Of a stretch of 12,355 bases of DNA, positions 1 to 6,700 are shown piece after piece. Origin of the DNA: Clostridia bacterium (GTDB taxonomy: Bacteria; Bacillota; Clostridia; Oscillospirales; CAG-272); the NCBI GenBank assembly GCA_017556845.1, contig JAFYMA010000015.1, positions 1 to 12,355 on the forward strand, written 5' to 3'. The translations under genes were made by a program, and so were the position numbers. How positions within the stretch are numbered: the first letter of the stretch is position 1; every line of letters begins with the position of its first letter. The notes beneath the pieces are model-generated. The model did not search any database and was not told where the DNA came from. It worked only from the letters and a program-made list of their open reading frames with translations.

Positions 1-411
1 CCAAAGGGATATGTAATCGTATTCGGAAAAGCCCTTATAATCTATCAGGGCAAAATCCGTCACGTCCTTTACGTTATGCAACGAGCCGAGAACGAACTCA
101 AATCCGTTTTCCTTAAGATATTTTTTTGCAAGGGCGGGGTATTGCGTCACCTGACCCAATTCAATACCGCATATCACGTTTATCTTTCCCTTGCATTTTT
201 CCTTTGCCTGCAAGCACTCACGCTTGCGGTTTTCAAAATCGAACGGGGCAAATATCCCCTCCACCTCACTGTTGACGTCAAGATGATCTGTCAGAGCGAT
301 GGCATATAATCCCTTTTCATACGCCGCCATTGCCGTATCGTACGGCGATGAGCCGTGCTCTGCATCGTATGAAAAAGACGTGTGAGTATGCATATCGGCA
401 GTTATTTTCAT
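1..411 (-). CDS. PHP-domain phosphoesterase, histidinol-phosphatase-like (5' part only)
   Basis: The first 137 codons of a minus-strand gene are present; the rest lies beyond the left edge. The N-terminus reads MKITADMHTHTSFSYDAE and carries the PHP-family metal-binding signature: H8-x-H10, then T41-D42-H43, then a GIELGQ motif near residue 82 and a GSLHNV motif near residue 110. In PHP proteins these residues coordinate a two- or three-metal centre that hydrolyses phosphate esters. The pattern most resembles the HisJ/HisK histidinol phosphatase group (L-histidinol phosphate to L-histidinol, last-but-one step of histidine synthesis). Many PHP proteins of this type in Clostridia have unknown substrates, and no other his gene is visible here. 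The ATG at 411 is preceded by GGAG (plus-strand 418-421) at 6 nt spacing, which supports the start. It is transcribed divergently from the cinA-like gene. Family assignment is firm; substrate is not. Confidence 0.85.
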   Translation of the reverse strand, partial: MKITADMHTHTSFSYDAEHGSSPYDTAMAAYEKGLYAIALTDHLDVNSEVEGIFAPFDFENRKRECLQAKEKCKGKINVICGIELGQVTQYPALAKKYLKENGFEFVLGSLHNVKDVTDFALIDYKGFSEYDYISLW

Positions 412-452
412 ATATATCTCCACTCTGCCTTATTATCGGCAGTACAAGTATT

Positions 453-481
453 TTGTGAAATTCAAAAGCTTTTTATATGAT
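453..481 (+). promoter_or_regulatory. Possible sigma-A-type promoter for the cinA-rlmH cluster
   Basis: TTGTGA at 453-458 and TATGAT at 476-481 are separated by 17 bp. A transcript would start near 488, giving a leader of about 58 nt before the ATG at 546. The -10 is a five-of-six match and the -35 is weaker. Position in the divergent intergenic region fits, but only sequence similarity supports it. Confidence 0.45.
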
Positions 482-545
482 ACCACAGATGATTCCGTAT
501 TGGAATACATTTAATAATTTTTTTACACAAAGAAAGGCTTCTTTT

Positions 546-1022
546 ATGAGTTACGAAAATATCGTATACGCCCTTAACGAAAAGGGCTTGACGGTGACGT
601 TTGCGGAAAGCTGTACGGGCGGCTATCTTGCAAAAATGATAACCGATATTCCCGGCTCCTCGTCCGTATTCAAGGGAAGCCTCGTTGCGTACGCAAACGA
701 AATAAAGCACAGTCTTTTATGCGTAAAGCAGGAAACGCTTGATCTTTTCGGTGCGGTATCGCCGCAAAGTGCAAGAGAAATGGCAACGGGAGCAAAGATG
801 CTTTTCAACGCCGATATTGCCGTAAGCGTTACGGGTATCGCAGGGCCGGGCGGCGGCAGTGCGGAAAAGCCCGTGGGACTCGTTTACGTATGCATAGCAA
901 CGAAAAACACGGAAAAGGTATACAGGCTTATGGCAAGCGACAAAAACGGACGGTGCGGAGTAAGATCTGCCGTTGTGGAGCAAGTTGGAAGGCTGTTGAC
1001 GGAGCTGCTGAAAAATGAGTAA
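546..1022 (+). CDS. pncC: CinA C-terminal domain protein, nicotinamide-nucleotide amidase type
   Basis: A 158-residue protein made only of the CinA C-terminal domain. Proteins of this family deamidate nicotinamide mononucleotide to nicotinate mononucleotide plus ammonia in the cytoplasm, recycling NMN from NAD turnover (for example from NAD-dependent DNA ligase). Visible family motifs are FAESCTGG (residues 19-26, with the likely catalytic Ser22), TDIPGSSSVFKGSLVAYANEIK, and VTGIAGPGGG followed by EKPVGLVYV. Full-length CinA has an N-terminal MoaB-like domain, absent here, as in E. coli PncC. I chose ATG 546 because AGAAAGG at 531-537 precedes it by 8 nt and because the family begins close to this point; an in-frame ATG at 477 would add 23 residues with no ribosome binding site. 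The 3' end overlaps the next gene by 8 bp, indicating one operon with the membrane protein and rlmH. The exact substrate is inferred from the family. Confidence 0.93.
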   Translation: MSYENIVYALNEKGLTVTFAESCTGGYLAKMITDIPGSSSVFKGSLVAYANEIKHSLLCVKQETLDLFGAVSPQSAREMATGAKMLFNADIAVSVTGIAGPGGGSAEKPVGLVYVCIATKNTEKVYRLMASDKNGRCGVRSAVVEQVGRLLTELLKNE

Positions 1023-1452
1023 AAAGAAGAAAAAAAAGCATCATACAAAAGTACAAGCAAGCTCGGACGGTCTTGAAAAAAGACGCAGAAACGGGCAGAA
1101 AATACTGATATTATTCGGTCTTTTTATCGTATTTGAGGTCATATATCAGTCCGTGCTTCAGCTTGAAAAAAAGCTGTGGCCCTTATTTCCCGTATCAATA
1201 TACGTTTTATCCGCAATAGTGCTCGTTTTGTTCATCATATATTTCATAATGAATAAAGGTCAGGTGCGCTTACGCTATACGCCCGACGATTTTGACAGAA
1301 GCATACCGTGCGAGCAAAGGCAGGCTATGGCGGAAAAGTACAATACGTTAAAGGACAGATCGAAGATCCTCGTATATTTCATAATTCCGCTGTCGTTCGT
1401 CCTTGCCGTTGACTATATCTTTATTTTCTTGGGAGTGGGAAGCATATGGTAA
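1015..1452 (+). CDS. Unrecognised lysine-rich three-helix membrane protein
   Basis: I do not recognise the family of this 145-residue protein. It opens with a very basic cytoplasmic-type segment (MSKKKKKKHHTK, then EKRRRNGQK to about residue 30). Three hydrophobic stretches follow, at about 30-48, 55-79 and 118-141, each long enough to span the membrane. Between the second and third is a charged loop of about 38 residues (KGQVRLRYTPDDFDRS onward). By the positive-inside rule the N-terminus is probably cytoplasmic. Its ATG lies inside the end of the cinA-like gene (8 bp overlap) and its stop overlaps the rlmH start by 7 bp, so it is very probably translated as part of that operon. The overlaps and a membrane topology retained along the whole frame argue that it is a real gene. 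No catalytic motif is visible and no function should be assigned. Confidence 0.82.
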   Translation: MSKKKKKKHHTKVQASSDGLEKRRRNGQKILILFGLFIVFEVIYQSVLQLEKKLWPLFPVSIYVLSAIVLVLFIIYFIMNKGQVRLRYTPDDFDRSIPCEQRQAMAEKYNTLKDRSKILVYFIIPLSFVLAVDYIFIFLGVGSIW

Positions 1453-1928
1453 ATATGACCGTCATTCACGTCGGAAATATCAAGGACAGATTTTTTGCAG
1501 ATGCCGTTGCCGAATACGAAAAACGTATATCGGGTTTTTGCAGGATAAAAAGCATCGAAATAAAGGAAAAACGCCCGCCCGAATCGCCGAGCGATGCGCA
1601 AATATCACAGTTGCTTGATCAGGAGGGAGAAAAAATACTCCTTTCCCTTCCCCGTGACTGCTATAAAATAGCTCTTTGCGTGGAGGGCAAAAAAATGTCG
1701 AGCGAAAAATTTGCCGACGTGTTGCAGCAGCTTCCGCATAAGGGCTTCAGCGAGGCGGTATTCATAATCGGCTCATCGTACGGCCTGTCACCGAAGGTAA
1801 AGGAAAAGTGCGATCTGCGCCTTTCCGTATCGGATATGACGTTTCCGCACCGCCTGATGCGCGTGATCCTCGCAGAGCAGATATACAGAGCCTGCACGAT
1901 ATGCGCAGGAACGGAGTACCATAAATAA
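1446..1928 (+). CDS. rlmH: 23S rRNA (pseudouridine1915-N3)-methyltransferase RlmH
   Basis: A 160-residue SPOUT-class methyltransferase. RlmH uses S-adenosylmethionine to methylate N3 of pseudouridine 1915 in helix 69 of 23S rRNA, acting on assembled 70S ribosomes as a homodimer. The length is close to the usual 155-160. The diagnostic C-terminal half is present: FIIGSSYGLS near residues 105-114, then LSVSDMTFPHRLMRVILAEQIYRA and the terminal TEYHK, which form the knotted SAM-binding site. Many homologues have IGG where this has IGS, a minor change. I chose ATG 1446 over the in-frame ATG at 1455 because GGGAGTGGGA at 1431-1440 is better spaced for it; the second start would match the typical N-terminus (TVIHVGNIK) slightly better, so a shift of three residues is possible. 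It is last in its operon and is followed by a hairpin terminator. Confidence 0.95.
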   Translation: MVNMTVIHVGNIKDRFFADAVAEYEKRISGFCRIKSIEIKEKRPPESPSDAQISQLLDQEGEKILLSLPRDCYKIALCVEGKKMSSEKFADVLQQLPHKGFSEAVFIIGSSYGLSPKVKEKCDLRLSVSDMTFPHRLMRVILAEQIYRACTICAGTEYHK

Positions 1929-1933
1929 AAAAC

Positions 1934-1975
1934 GTGCAGAACATACGCAAGATGACGTATGCTCTGCACATTTTA
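1934..1975. terminator. Bidirectional rho-independent terminator between rlmH and the FNT gene
   Basis: Arms 1934-1947 and 1956-1969 form a 14-bp stem with one A-C mismatch and an 8-nt loop. ATTTTATTT follows on the plus strand (1970-1978). On the minus strand the same stem is followed by a run of T residues complementary to the A-rich stretch at 1926-1932. It lies between two convergent genes (ends at 1928 and 1982), so one element can serve both. Confidence 0.85.
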
Positions 1976-1981
1976 TTTACA

Positions 1982-2602
1982 TTATTTATTTACTGCCCTT
2001 TTAAACAGCGGAAGAACGAGTCCGCCGAGAGTGTTTCCGAGCGTCATTATTCCAAGATAGCCGAACGCCTTTATACTCCACGCGCTTGCTGCCGAAAAAT
2101 AAAACATATTCGCTATGCAGTGCTCGTACGAGCAAAGAATAAACGCCGCAACACCTAAAAACAGACTTAAATACTTACCTATATGATGCGGATTATTTTT
2201 AAATCCGTCAACTGCTATGAATATCATCATATTGCAGAATACCGCAAGTATGAAAACGCTTAAAATACCGTCAGACAGCTTCGTGTTGCACAATGCCTGA
2301 GCCTTGGTGCAGACGTCCTGCCCTATCCTCGTTTGCAGTATGAGCTGTGAGGACAGAAACGTACCTATAAAATTTCCAAGCCATATAACGAGGCAGGAAA
2401 TAATATAGCTCGGCGGATTTTCGAGCAGATAGCACACCTTACCGGTAAACAGATCAAATCCGTTATTCACTATAACGAACAGTCCGAGCGTAAAAAACAA
2501 CGCTCCTATTATCTTATTGTCAATACACAAAAAAGCCGTACCGCCGAGTGCAATGCAAAGCCCTGCGGCAGCTGCCCTTATAAACGTTTTAAGTATTTTC
2601 AA
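1982..2602 (-). CDS. Formate/nitrite transporter (FNT) family membrane protein, compact form
   Basis: A 206-residue, very hydrophobic protein with about six membrane segments. FNT proteins are pentameric, aquaporin-like channels for formate, nitrite or hydrosulfide in the cytoplasmic membrane. Family marks are NNGFDLFTGKV near residues 46-56 (matching the AELFTGN region of the first re-entrant half), YEHCIANMFYF near 158-168 with the conserved pore histidine, and LGNTLGGLVLP near the C-terminus. Usual FNT length is about 250-285, so this is a short version, mainly lacking N-terminal residues and having short loops. The start is TTG at 2602: no in-frame ATG fits, and GGACGGAAG lies about 6 nt upstream on the minus strand. 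It is transcribed toward rlmH and divergently from the foldase operon. Which anion it carries cannot be told from the sequence. Confidence 0.85.
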   Translation of the reverse strand: MKILKTFIRAAAAGLCIALGGTAFLCIDNKIIGALFFTLGLFVIVNNGFDLFTGKVCYLLENPPSYIISCLVIWLGNFIGTFLSSQLILQTRIGQDVCTKAQALCNTKLSDGILSVFILAVFCNMMIFIAVDGFKNNPHHIGKYLSLFLGVAAFILCSYEHCIANMFYFSAASAWSIKAFGYLGIMTLGNTLGGLVLPLFKRAVNK

Positions 2603-2636
2603 GTTTTTCTTCCGTCCTTTTTTTGCTTATGCGTAT

Positions 2637-2665
2637 ATAATATCACATACGGCGGCAAAATTCAA
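2637..2665 (-). promoter_or_regulatory. Sigma-A-like promoter for the FNT gene
   Basis: Read on the minus strand, TTGAAT (plus 2660-2665) and TATTAT (plus 2637-2642) are separated by exactly 17 bp. A transcript would start about 28 nt before the TTG start at 2602. The good spacing and placement support it; there is no direct evidence. Confidence 0.6.
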
Positions 2666-2733
2666 CATAATTTTGTTTTTTATTTTGCGTCACACTGCCT
2701 TCACATATGTTAAGCAAATTTACATTTTATCAG

Positions 2734-2762
2734 TTGACATACGTATCGCATTAATATATAAT
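2734..2762 (+). promoter_or_regulatory. Perfect-consensus sigma-A promoter for the foldase operon
   Basis: TTGACA at 2734-2739 and TATAAT at 2757-2762 are both exact consensus hexamers with the optimal 17-bp spacer. Transcription should start near 2769, leaving a leader of roughly 28 nt that contains AAAGGA (2783-2788) before the ATG at 2797. A fully consensus promoter suggests strong vegetative expression. No obvious operator repeat is seen around it. Confidence 0.85.
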
Positions 2763-2796
2763 TTATAATGTTTAATCTTTCGAAAGGATAAAATGT

Positions 2797-4260
2797 ATGA
2801 AAAAATTTTTGATCACAGCTGTTGCATCAGCGGTGCTTTTGTCTATCTGTCTTTCATCATGCACGGTAGTGTACGAAAGCGCAGGCACAAGCGACAGCAA
2901 TACGACCGCAGGCACAACTCCGGATCCCATTGAATCGGAAAAACCGAAAACACCCGTAACACCTCCCGCCGAGGACGATCTTTCCGCAGTGGTTGCACAG
3001 TGCAGCGGTACGGATATCACGGGAGAGGATTTTTACTTTTTCCTTTATTATCTTTGCGAGCTTATCTATAAAAATAACGAAGCATATATAGTAAACTACT
3101 ACGGCGGCGAAAAGCCCGATTACAGATATACGCTGAAAGAGCAGTATATCATGTCAGACACGACGTGGTACGACTATATGATCCCGCAGACAGAGGGCTT
3201 CATTGCCGAAATGTGCGCTCTTATAAAGGCGTCCGTGGACGACGGAATGGTCGTTACCGACGCTGACAAGGCAAGAATACAGAACGATGCAAAGAATTAC
3301 GCAATACCCGCAGGTACTGAGTATATTTCCGAATCGTGCAGAAATAAATGTCTTGAGCTTATCGCCCTTAACGATATTTTCTATTACAGACACCTTGAAG
3401 AGAAAAACGCCGTTACAGACGATGAGATAAACGCAGAATACGAAAAGAACAAGAAAAATTACACTGCAGTTGATATAAAGTATTATCAGATACCCTTCTC
3501 TGACGATACCGCCGCAACGGATGCAAACGGAACAACGCTTCCCACAAAGGCGCAGGCGCAGGCTTATGCTGACAGACTTATGGCAGCGGGCGCAAGCGAT
3601 GAATTTGAAAAAATAGTTGAAGAAATATACAAAGCTCATAACCCCAACTACAAGGAAGAGGACCTCAAAACGATACTTTCCTACTGCAAGATAGAAGGTC
3701 AGACGTATTATGAATACGATTTTCTCACCTGGGCGTTTGACAGTGCAAGAAAAGAGGGCGATGTCACGAGCATCGAAAGCGAAAATGAAGATGCAATATC
3801 CGTTACAGTATGCCTTAAGCCCGCATATCCCGACGAATCTCCCACAGCAAGCATTCGCCATATTCTCGTAGACACAGAAGATATAGCAAAATCTATCCTT
3901 GCGGAATTTGAAGCAGGCGACAAAACCGAAGCATCGTTTGCAGCACTTGCAACAAAGCACACAACAGACCCGGGCAGTAAGTACACCGGCGGTCTTTACG
4001 CAAGCTTTGCAGAGGGTACGATGGTTGAATCGTTCAACGATTGGTCATTTGACGAAGCAAGAGCAGCAGGTGACACGGGCATCGTTGCAACCGATTACGG
4101 CTATCACATAATGTACTACGTATCAGCAGGTATGCCTATGTATAAGGCAACGGTACAGTCAACGCTCGTAAGCAATAAAAAGCAGGCTGAATACGAAAAG
4201 CTTGTAAAGGACGTAAAGGCTGAATTTATCGACGGCTTTATCGAAAACATTAACGCATAA
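2797..4260 (+). CDS. PpiC/parvulin-type peptidyl-prolyl isomerase lipoprotein (PrsA-like foldase)
   Basis: A 487-residue secreted lipoprotein. Residues 1-22 are a lipoprotein signal peptide (MKKF, hydrophobic core, lipobox LSSC with Cys22 as the lipid-anchored residue). A Thr/Pro/Asp-rich linker follows to about residue 60. Residues 60-345 resemble the alpha-helical chaperone part of SurA/PrsA proteins. A parvulin domain spans about 350-441: RHILV with His355, then DPGSKYTGGLYASFAEGTM with Met409, and DYGYHIMYYV with His437, all expected active-site positions. Such proteins catalyse cis-trans isomerisation of proline peptide bonds and help exported proteins fold on the outer face of the membrane. 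AAAGGA 8 nt upstream supports the start. It is followed after 12 bp by a paralogous gene in the same operon, downstream of a strong promoter. The exported clients are unknown. The name prsA would be by similarity only, so no symbol is given. Confidence 0.88.
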   Translation: MKKFLITAVASAVLLSICLSSCTVVYESAGTSDSNTTAGTTPDPIESEKPKTPVTPPAEDDLSAVVAQCSGTDITGEDFYFFLYYLCELIYKNNEAYIVNYYGGEKPDYRYTLKEQYIMSDTTWYDYMIPQTEGFIAEMCALIKASVDDGMVVTDADKARIQNDAKNYAIPAGTEYISESCRNKCLELIALNDIFYYRHLEEKNAVTDDEINAEYEKNKKNYTAVDIKYYQIPFSDDTAATDANGTTLPTKAQAQAYADRLMAAGASDEFEKIVEEIYKAHNPNYKEEDLKTILSYCKIEGQTYYEYDFLTWAFDSARKEGDVTSIESENEDAISVTVCLKPAYPDESPTASIRHILVDTEDIAKSILAEFEAGDKTEASFAALATKHTTDPGSKYTGGLYASFAEGTMVESFNDWSFDEARAAGDTGIVATDYGYHIMYYVSAGMPMYKATVQSTLVSNKKQAEYEKLVKDVKAEFIDGFIENINA

Positions 4261-4272
4261 AGAGAGAAAAAA

Positions 4273-5745
4273 ATGAGCAAGAAAAACAGTGTTCAGGAAA
4301 AGCACCGTCAGCAGCGCAAGGAGCGCTTGGCGGCGGAAAGAGCTATTCAAAAGCAAAAAAATATCAGAAAAGGATCTATAATAGCAATATCCTCAGCGGT
4401 CGCCATTGCAATTGTGATAACCGCAATCGTCATAGGCGTTGCAAAATACAGAGAAACGAATGCTTACAAAACGAGCGTCGTTCCGATAACGTGCGGAGAT
4501 AACTCCGTCGACCTTGCAATGCTTGCATACTATTACTACGACGGCGTATACGGGCTTTTGGACCTTTACGGCGAGGAGCTTGAAAAGAACGGTATACGTC
4601 CGGATCCGTCAAAGCCGCTTAACGATCAGTACAACGGCGAATCGTCCTGGCACGATTACTTCATTGACAGCGCGCTCGGACAGATAACACAAAATCTCAT
4701 TTTGGCGCAGGCTGCAAAGGACGAGGGCATCGCCATAACCGAAAGCGAAGAAAGCGCGCTCAGTGCAAAGGCCGACAGAATGGATCTGTCACGCTACGGC
4801 AAGGGCGTAACGAAAAACGACGTTTTAAAGTGTCTGAGGCTCGATTACATCGCCATCAAGTACGAATATACGAAAAGAAGTGCAGACACGATGTCGGAGG
4901 ATGAGCTTACAGAGTATTACGATAAATACTACAAGCATTTTTCAACGGTAGACTTCCGCTGCCTTGAAGTACCTTACAGCGATGCTTATGATATGGACAG
5001 TGCTGAAAAGTACGCAAATGCAGTCGTAAAAAATCCCACAGACGACGGCTTTACACAGGGTATACGCGATAACGTGCTGTTTATCAATCCCGAGCTTACC
5101 GCAGAAAACGTAGAGCAGATAGTATCCTCATCGTACGTAACGAAGCAAAGCTATTCCGAAGGTGATATTATGTCAGAATGGCTCTTTGATGCAGAAAGAA
5201 AGCCGTATGACGTTAAGGTATATCACAACGAGGCAACGAAATCCTTCACAGCGTATATGCTGACGAAGGTCGCGGAAAAGGATATGCTCGACACGGTAAC
5301 TCTGCGCCACATTCTGTTCAGACCCGAAACGTACGGCTCCGAGGATGCCGCACTTGAAAAGGCAAAAAATGTGCTTGAATTGTGGAAAAACGACGGGGCT
5401 ACCGAGGAAGCATTCAAGAATTACGCTATTTCGTATTCCGAGGATGCCGCAACGTGCTATCTCGGCGGTCTGTACGAAAACGTAACGGCAGAAGAGCTTT
5501 TATCGTATCTTTCCGCATTCAAGGAATGGGGATTTTCATCTGACAGAGTAAAGGGCGACTTTGAAATAATCAGATCGGATTTCGGTTTTCATATAATTTA
5601 TTACGTTGACAAGGGCTTGCCCTCTGCTCTCGGCAGAACACAGAAAACCGTTTCAAGTGAAAACTTCGGCGAGCTGTTCACGTCACTGCAAACGAAGTAC
5701 AAGGTAAACACGGACGAAAGCAAGCTGAGTAAATTCAACCCGTAA
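4273..5745 (+). CDS. Membrane-anchored PpiC-like protein, paralogue of the preceding foldase
   Basis: A 490-residue protein with a highly charged cytoplasmic N-terminus (about residues 1-33, rich in Lys, Arg and Gln), one membrane helix at about 34-57 and a large extracytoplasmic part. The layout mirrors the upstream lipoprotein: a YYYYDGVYGLLDLYG region, a W-HDYFID motif, helical segments and a C-terminal parvulin-like domain at about 340-445. RHILF (His346) and DFGFHIIYYVDKG (His440) are kept. The middle of the domain has diverged: the DPGS loop reads EDAATCYLGGLYE, and the region that holds the active-site Met reads TAEELLSYL. It may therefore be a weakly active or purely chaperone version. 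The gap of 12 bp to the upstream gene indicates one operon, and the ribosome binding site is a weak AGAGAG. It ends just before the hairpin preceding spoIIIAA. Membrane topology and family are reasonably sure; activity is not. Confidence 0.82.
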   Translation: MSKKNSVQEKHRQQRKERLAAERAIQKQKNIRKGSIIAISSAVAIAIVITAIVIGVAKYRETNAYKTSVVPITCGDNSVDLAMLAYYYYDGVYGLLDLYGEELEKNGIRPDPSKPLNDQYNGESSWHDYFIDSALGQITQNLILAQAAKDEGIAITESEESALSAKADRMDLSRYGKGVTKNDVLKCLRLDYIAIKYEYTKRSADTMSEDELTEYYDKYYKHFSTVDFRCLEVPYSDAYDMDSAEKYANAVVKNPTDDGFTQGIRDNVLFINPELTAENVEQIVSSSYVTKQSYSEGDIMSEWLFDAERKPYDVKVYHNEATKSFTAYMLTKVAEKDMLDTVTLRHILFRPETYGSEDAALEKAKNVLELWKNDGATEEAFKNYAISYSEDAATCYLGGLYENVTAEELLSYLSAFKEWGFSSDRVKGDFEIIRSDFGFHIIYYVDKGLPSALGRTQKTVSSENFGELFTSLQTKYKVNTDESKLSKFNP

Positions 5746-5750
5746 ATAAG

Positions 5751-5779
5751 TAATATTGAGCAAAAGCTCCGAATATTAT
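5751..5779 (+). promoter_or_regulatory. Candidate sigma-E-type promoter for the spoIIIA operon
   Basis: TAATATT at 5751-5757 matches the sigma-E -35 consensus KMATATT. After 14 bp, AATATTAT at 5772-5779 matches five of eight positions of the -10 consensus CATACAMT. In Bacillus subtilis the spoIIIA operon is transcribed by mother-cell sigma-E, so this type is expected. The -10 is imperfect and lies in the left arm of a hairpin. Transcription would start near 5786. Confidence 0.45.
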
Positions 5780-5813
5780 GTTGATGTAACGTCAACTGAT
5801 ATTCGGAGCTTTT
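5762..5813 (+). terminator. Long hairpin: terminator of the foldase operon, enclosing the spoIIIAA ribosome binding site
   Basis: Arms 5762-5776 and 5799-5813 are perfectly complementary over 15 bp (core AGCTCCGAATAT). Inside, 5780-5786 can pair with 5790-5796 (seven pairs including one G-U) around a 3-nt loop, extending the stem after a small internal loop. The right arm runs into a block of six T residues (5810-5815), the usual form of a rho-independent terminator. The GGAG at 5805-5808 that serves the spoIIIAA start is part of the right arm, so a transcript containing both arms would also have this ribosome binding site paired. Confidence 0.8.
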
Positions 5814-5815
5814 TT

Positions 5816-6700
5816 ATGACCGTGATAAACGAATACGATTGCCGTTTGTACGGCGTCATTCCATATTTGCCTGCAAAGCTCGGCAACGCTCTGCGGCTGT
5901 TCTGCTTAAAAAATCCGACTGTCGCTATGAGCGTAACGGAGGTGCGTTTACGCTCAGGCGGTGCGTTTTCGCTATCATCACCGAACGGAAGCATATTTTT
6001 CAGCGAGATCGGAGCAATACGGAAAACACCCGTAATATGCTCTGATGAGCAGGTAAAAAAATGCGTTGAGCTGCTGTGCCGCAACTCATACCACACGCAC
6101 GAGAGCGAAATAAAAAACGGATATATAAGCCTGCCTGACGGATTTCGTGCAGGCGTTGCCCCCGATGCCTCGTCAGAAAACGGCGTATACGGAATAAATT
6201 CCGTCTGCATCCGTATTCCAAGGCACGTAAAGACCTGCTGTGAAAAGCTCCTGCAGCAGACGGGGGAAGAATCAATGCTTATATATTCTCCGCCCGGAGT
6301 CGGCAAAACGACGTTGCTCAAAAGCATAATTTCCGAGCTTTGCCACAGAGGCTTCCGCGTTTCCGTCATCGACACACGGCGCGAGCTTCAGGCGGAAAAA
6401 GCCCCCCTGGCAGATTATATCTGCGGTTATCCCAAGGGTGCGGGCATAGAGCTTGCAACGCGGACGCTTTGCCCTGATGTCATCGTGTGCGACGAGATAG
6501 GCTCACACGATACGGAAAGCATCATCGCCTGCCAGAACACAGGCGTGCCGCTTATTGCAACGTGCCACGGACAAACGCTTGAAGGGCTGCTTTTACGCCC
6601 CGGGATAAAGGAGCTTTACTCAATGCGTATATTCAGCTTTTATATCGGACTTTCACGGTGTGAAAGCGAATTCGTATTCGACGTTTTCAAATGCAGTTAA
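5816..6700 (+). CDS. spoIIIAA: Stage III sporulation protein AA, ATPase
   Basis: A 294-residue cytoplasmic ATPase of the secretion-ATPase (PilT/VirB11-like) group, first gene of the spoIIIA operon. It is thought to power the SpoIIIA-SpoIIQ channel from the mother-cell side during engulfment, keeping late forespore (sigma-G) gene expression active. The Walker A motif is SPPGVGKTT at residues 158-166 (Lys164) and the Walker B region is PDVIVCDEIG with Asp226-Glu227. The N-terminal half carries EVRLRSGG and the SYHTHESEIKNGYISL stretch typical of the family. B. subtilis SpoIIIAA is about 307 residues, so length fits. I chose ATG 5816: GGAG at 5805-5808 is 7 nt upstream, and an in-frame TTG at 5756 would only translate the hairpin. 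The stop overlaps spoIIIAB by 10 bp. The T-run of the upstream terminator directly abuts the ATG, an unusual arrangement. Confidence 0.96.
   Translation: MTVINEYDCRLYGVIPYLPAKLGNALRLFCLKNPTVAMSVTEVRLRSGGAFSLSSPNGSIFFSEIGAIRKTPVICSDEQVKKCVELLCRNSYHTHESEIKNGYISLPDGFRAGVAPDASSENGVYGINSVCIRIPRHVKTCCEKLLQQTGEESMLIYSPPGVGKTTLLKSIISELCHRGFRVSVIDTRRELQAEKAPLADYICGYPKGAGIELATRTLCPDVIVCDEIGSHDTESIIACQNTGVPLIATCHGQTLEGLLLRPGIKELYSMRIFSFYIGLSRCESEFVFDVFKCS

Noticed and set aside
76..309. Plus-strand open frame of 77 codons near the left edge
   Set aside because: It is antisense to the PHP-domain gene, whose metal-binding motifs are clear, and has no features of its own.
477..545. Earlier ATG (477) for the cinA-like gene
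   Set aside because: It lies inside a probable -10 promoter element, lacks a ribosome binding site, and gives an N-terminal tail unlike the family.
3154..3960. Long open frame of 268 codons on the minus strand
   Set aside because: It lies entirely antisense to the first foldase gene, has a Cys/Phe-rich composition typical of a reverse-frame shadow, no family match, and no separate promoter. The plus-strand gene explains the openness.
5762..5813. Riboswitch or T-box in front of spoIIIAA
   Set aside because: The whole gap is 70 bp and contains only one extended hairpin with no ligand-binding core, so a terminator with a built-in ribosome binding site is the simpler reading.
5756..5815. Upstream TTG start for spoIIIAA adding 20 residues
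   Set aside because: It has no Shine-Dalgarno, and the added residues would only translate the hairpin. ATG 5816 has GGAG at a good distance.
5776..6375. Minus-strand open frame of 199 codons over spoIIIAA
   Set aside because: It is antisense to a well-supported ATPase gene with intact Walker motifs, has no recognisable domain, and would have to start inside spoIIIAA.
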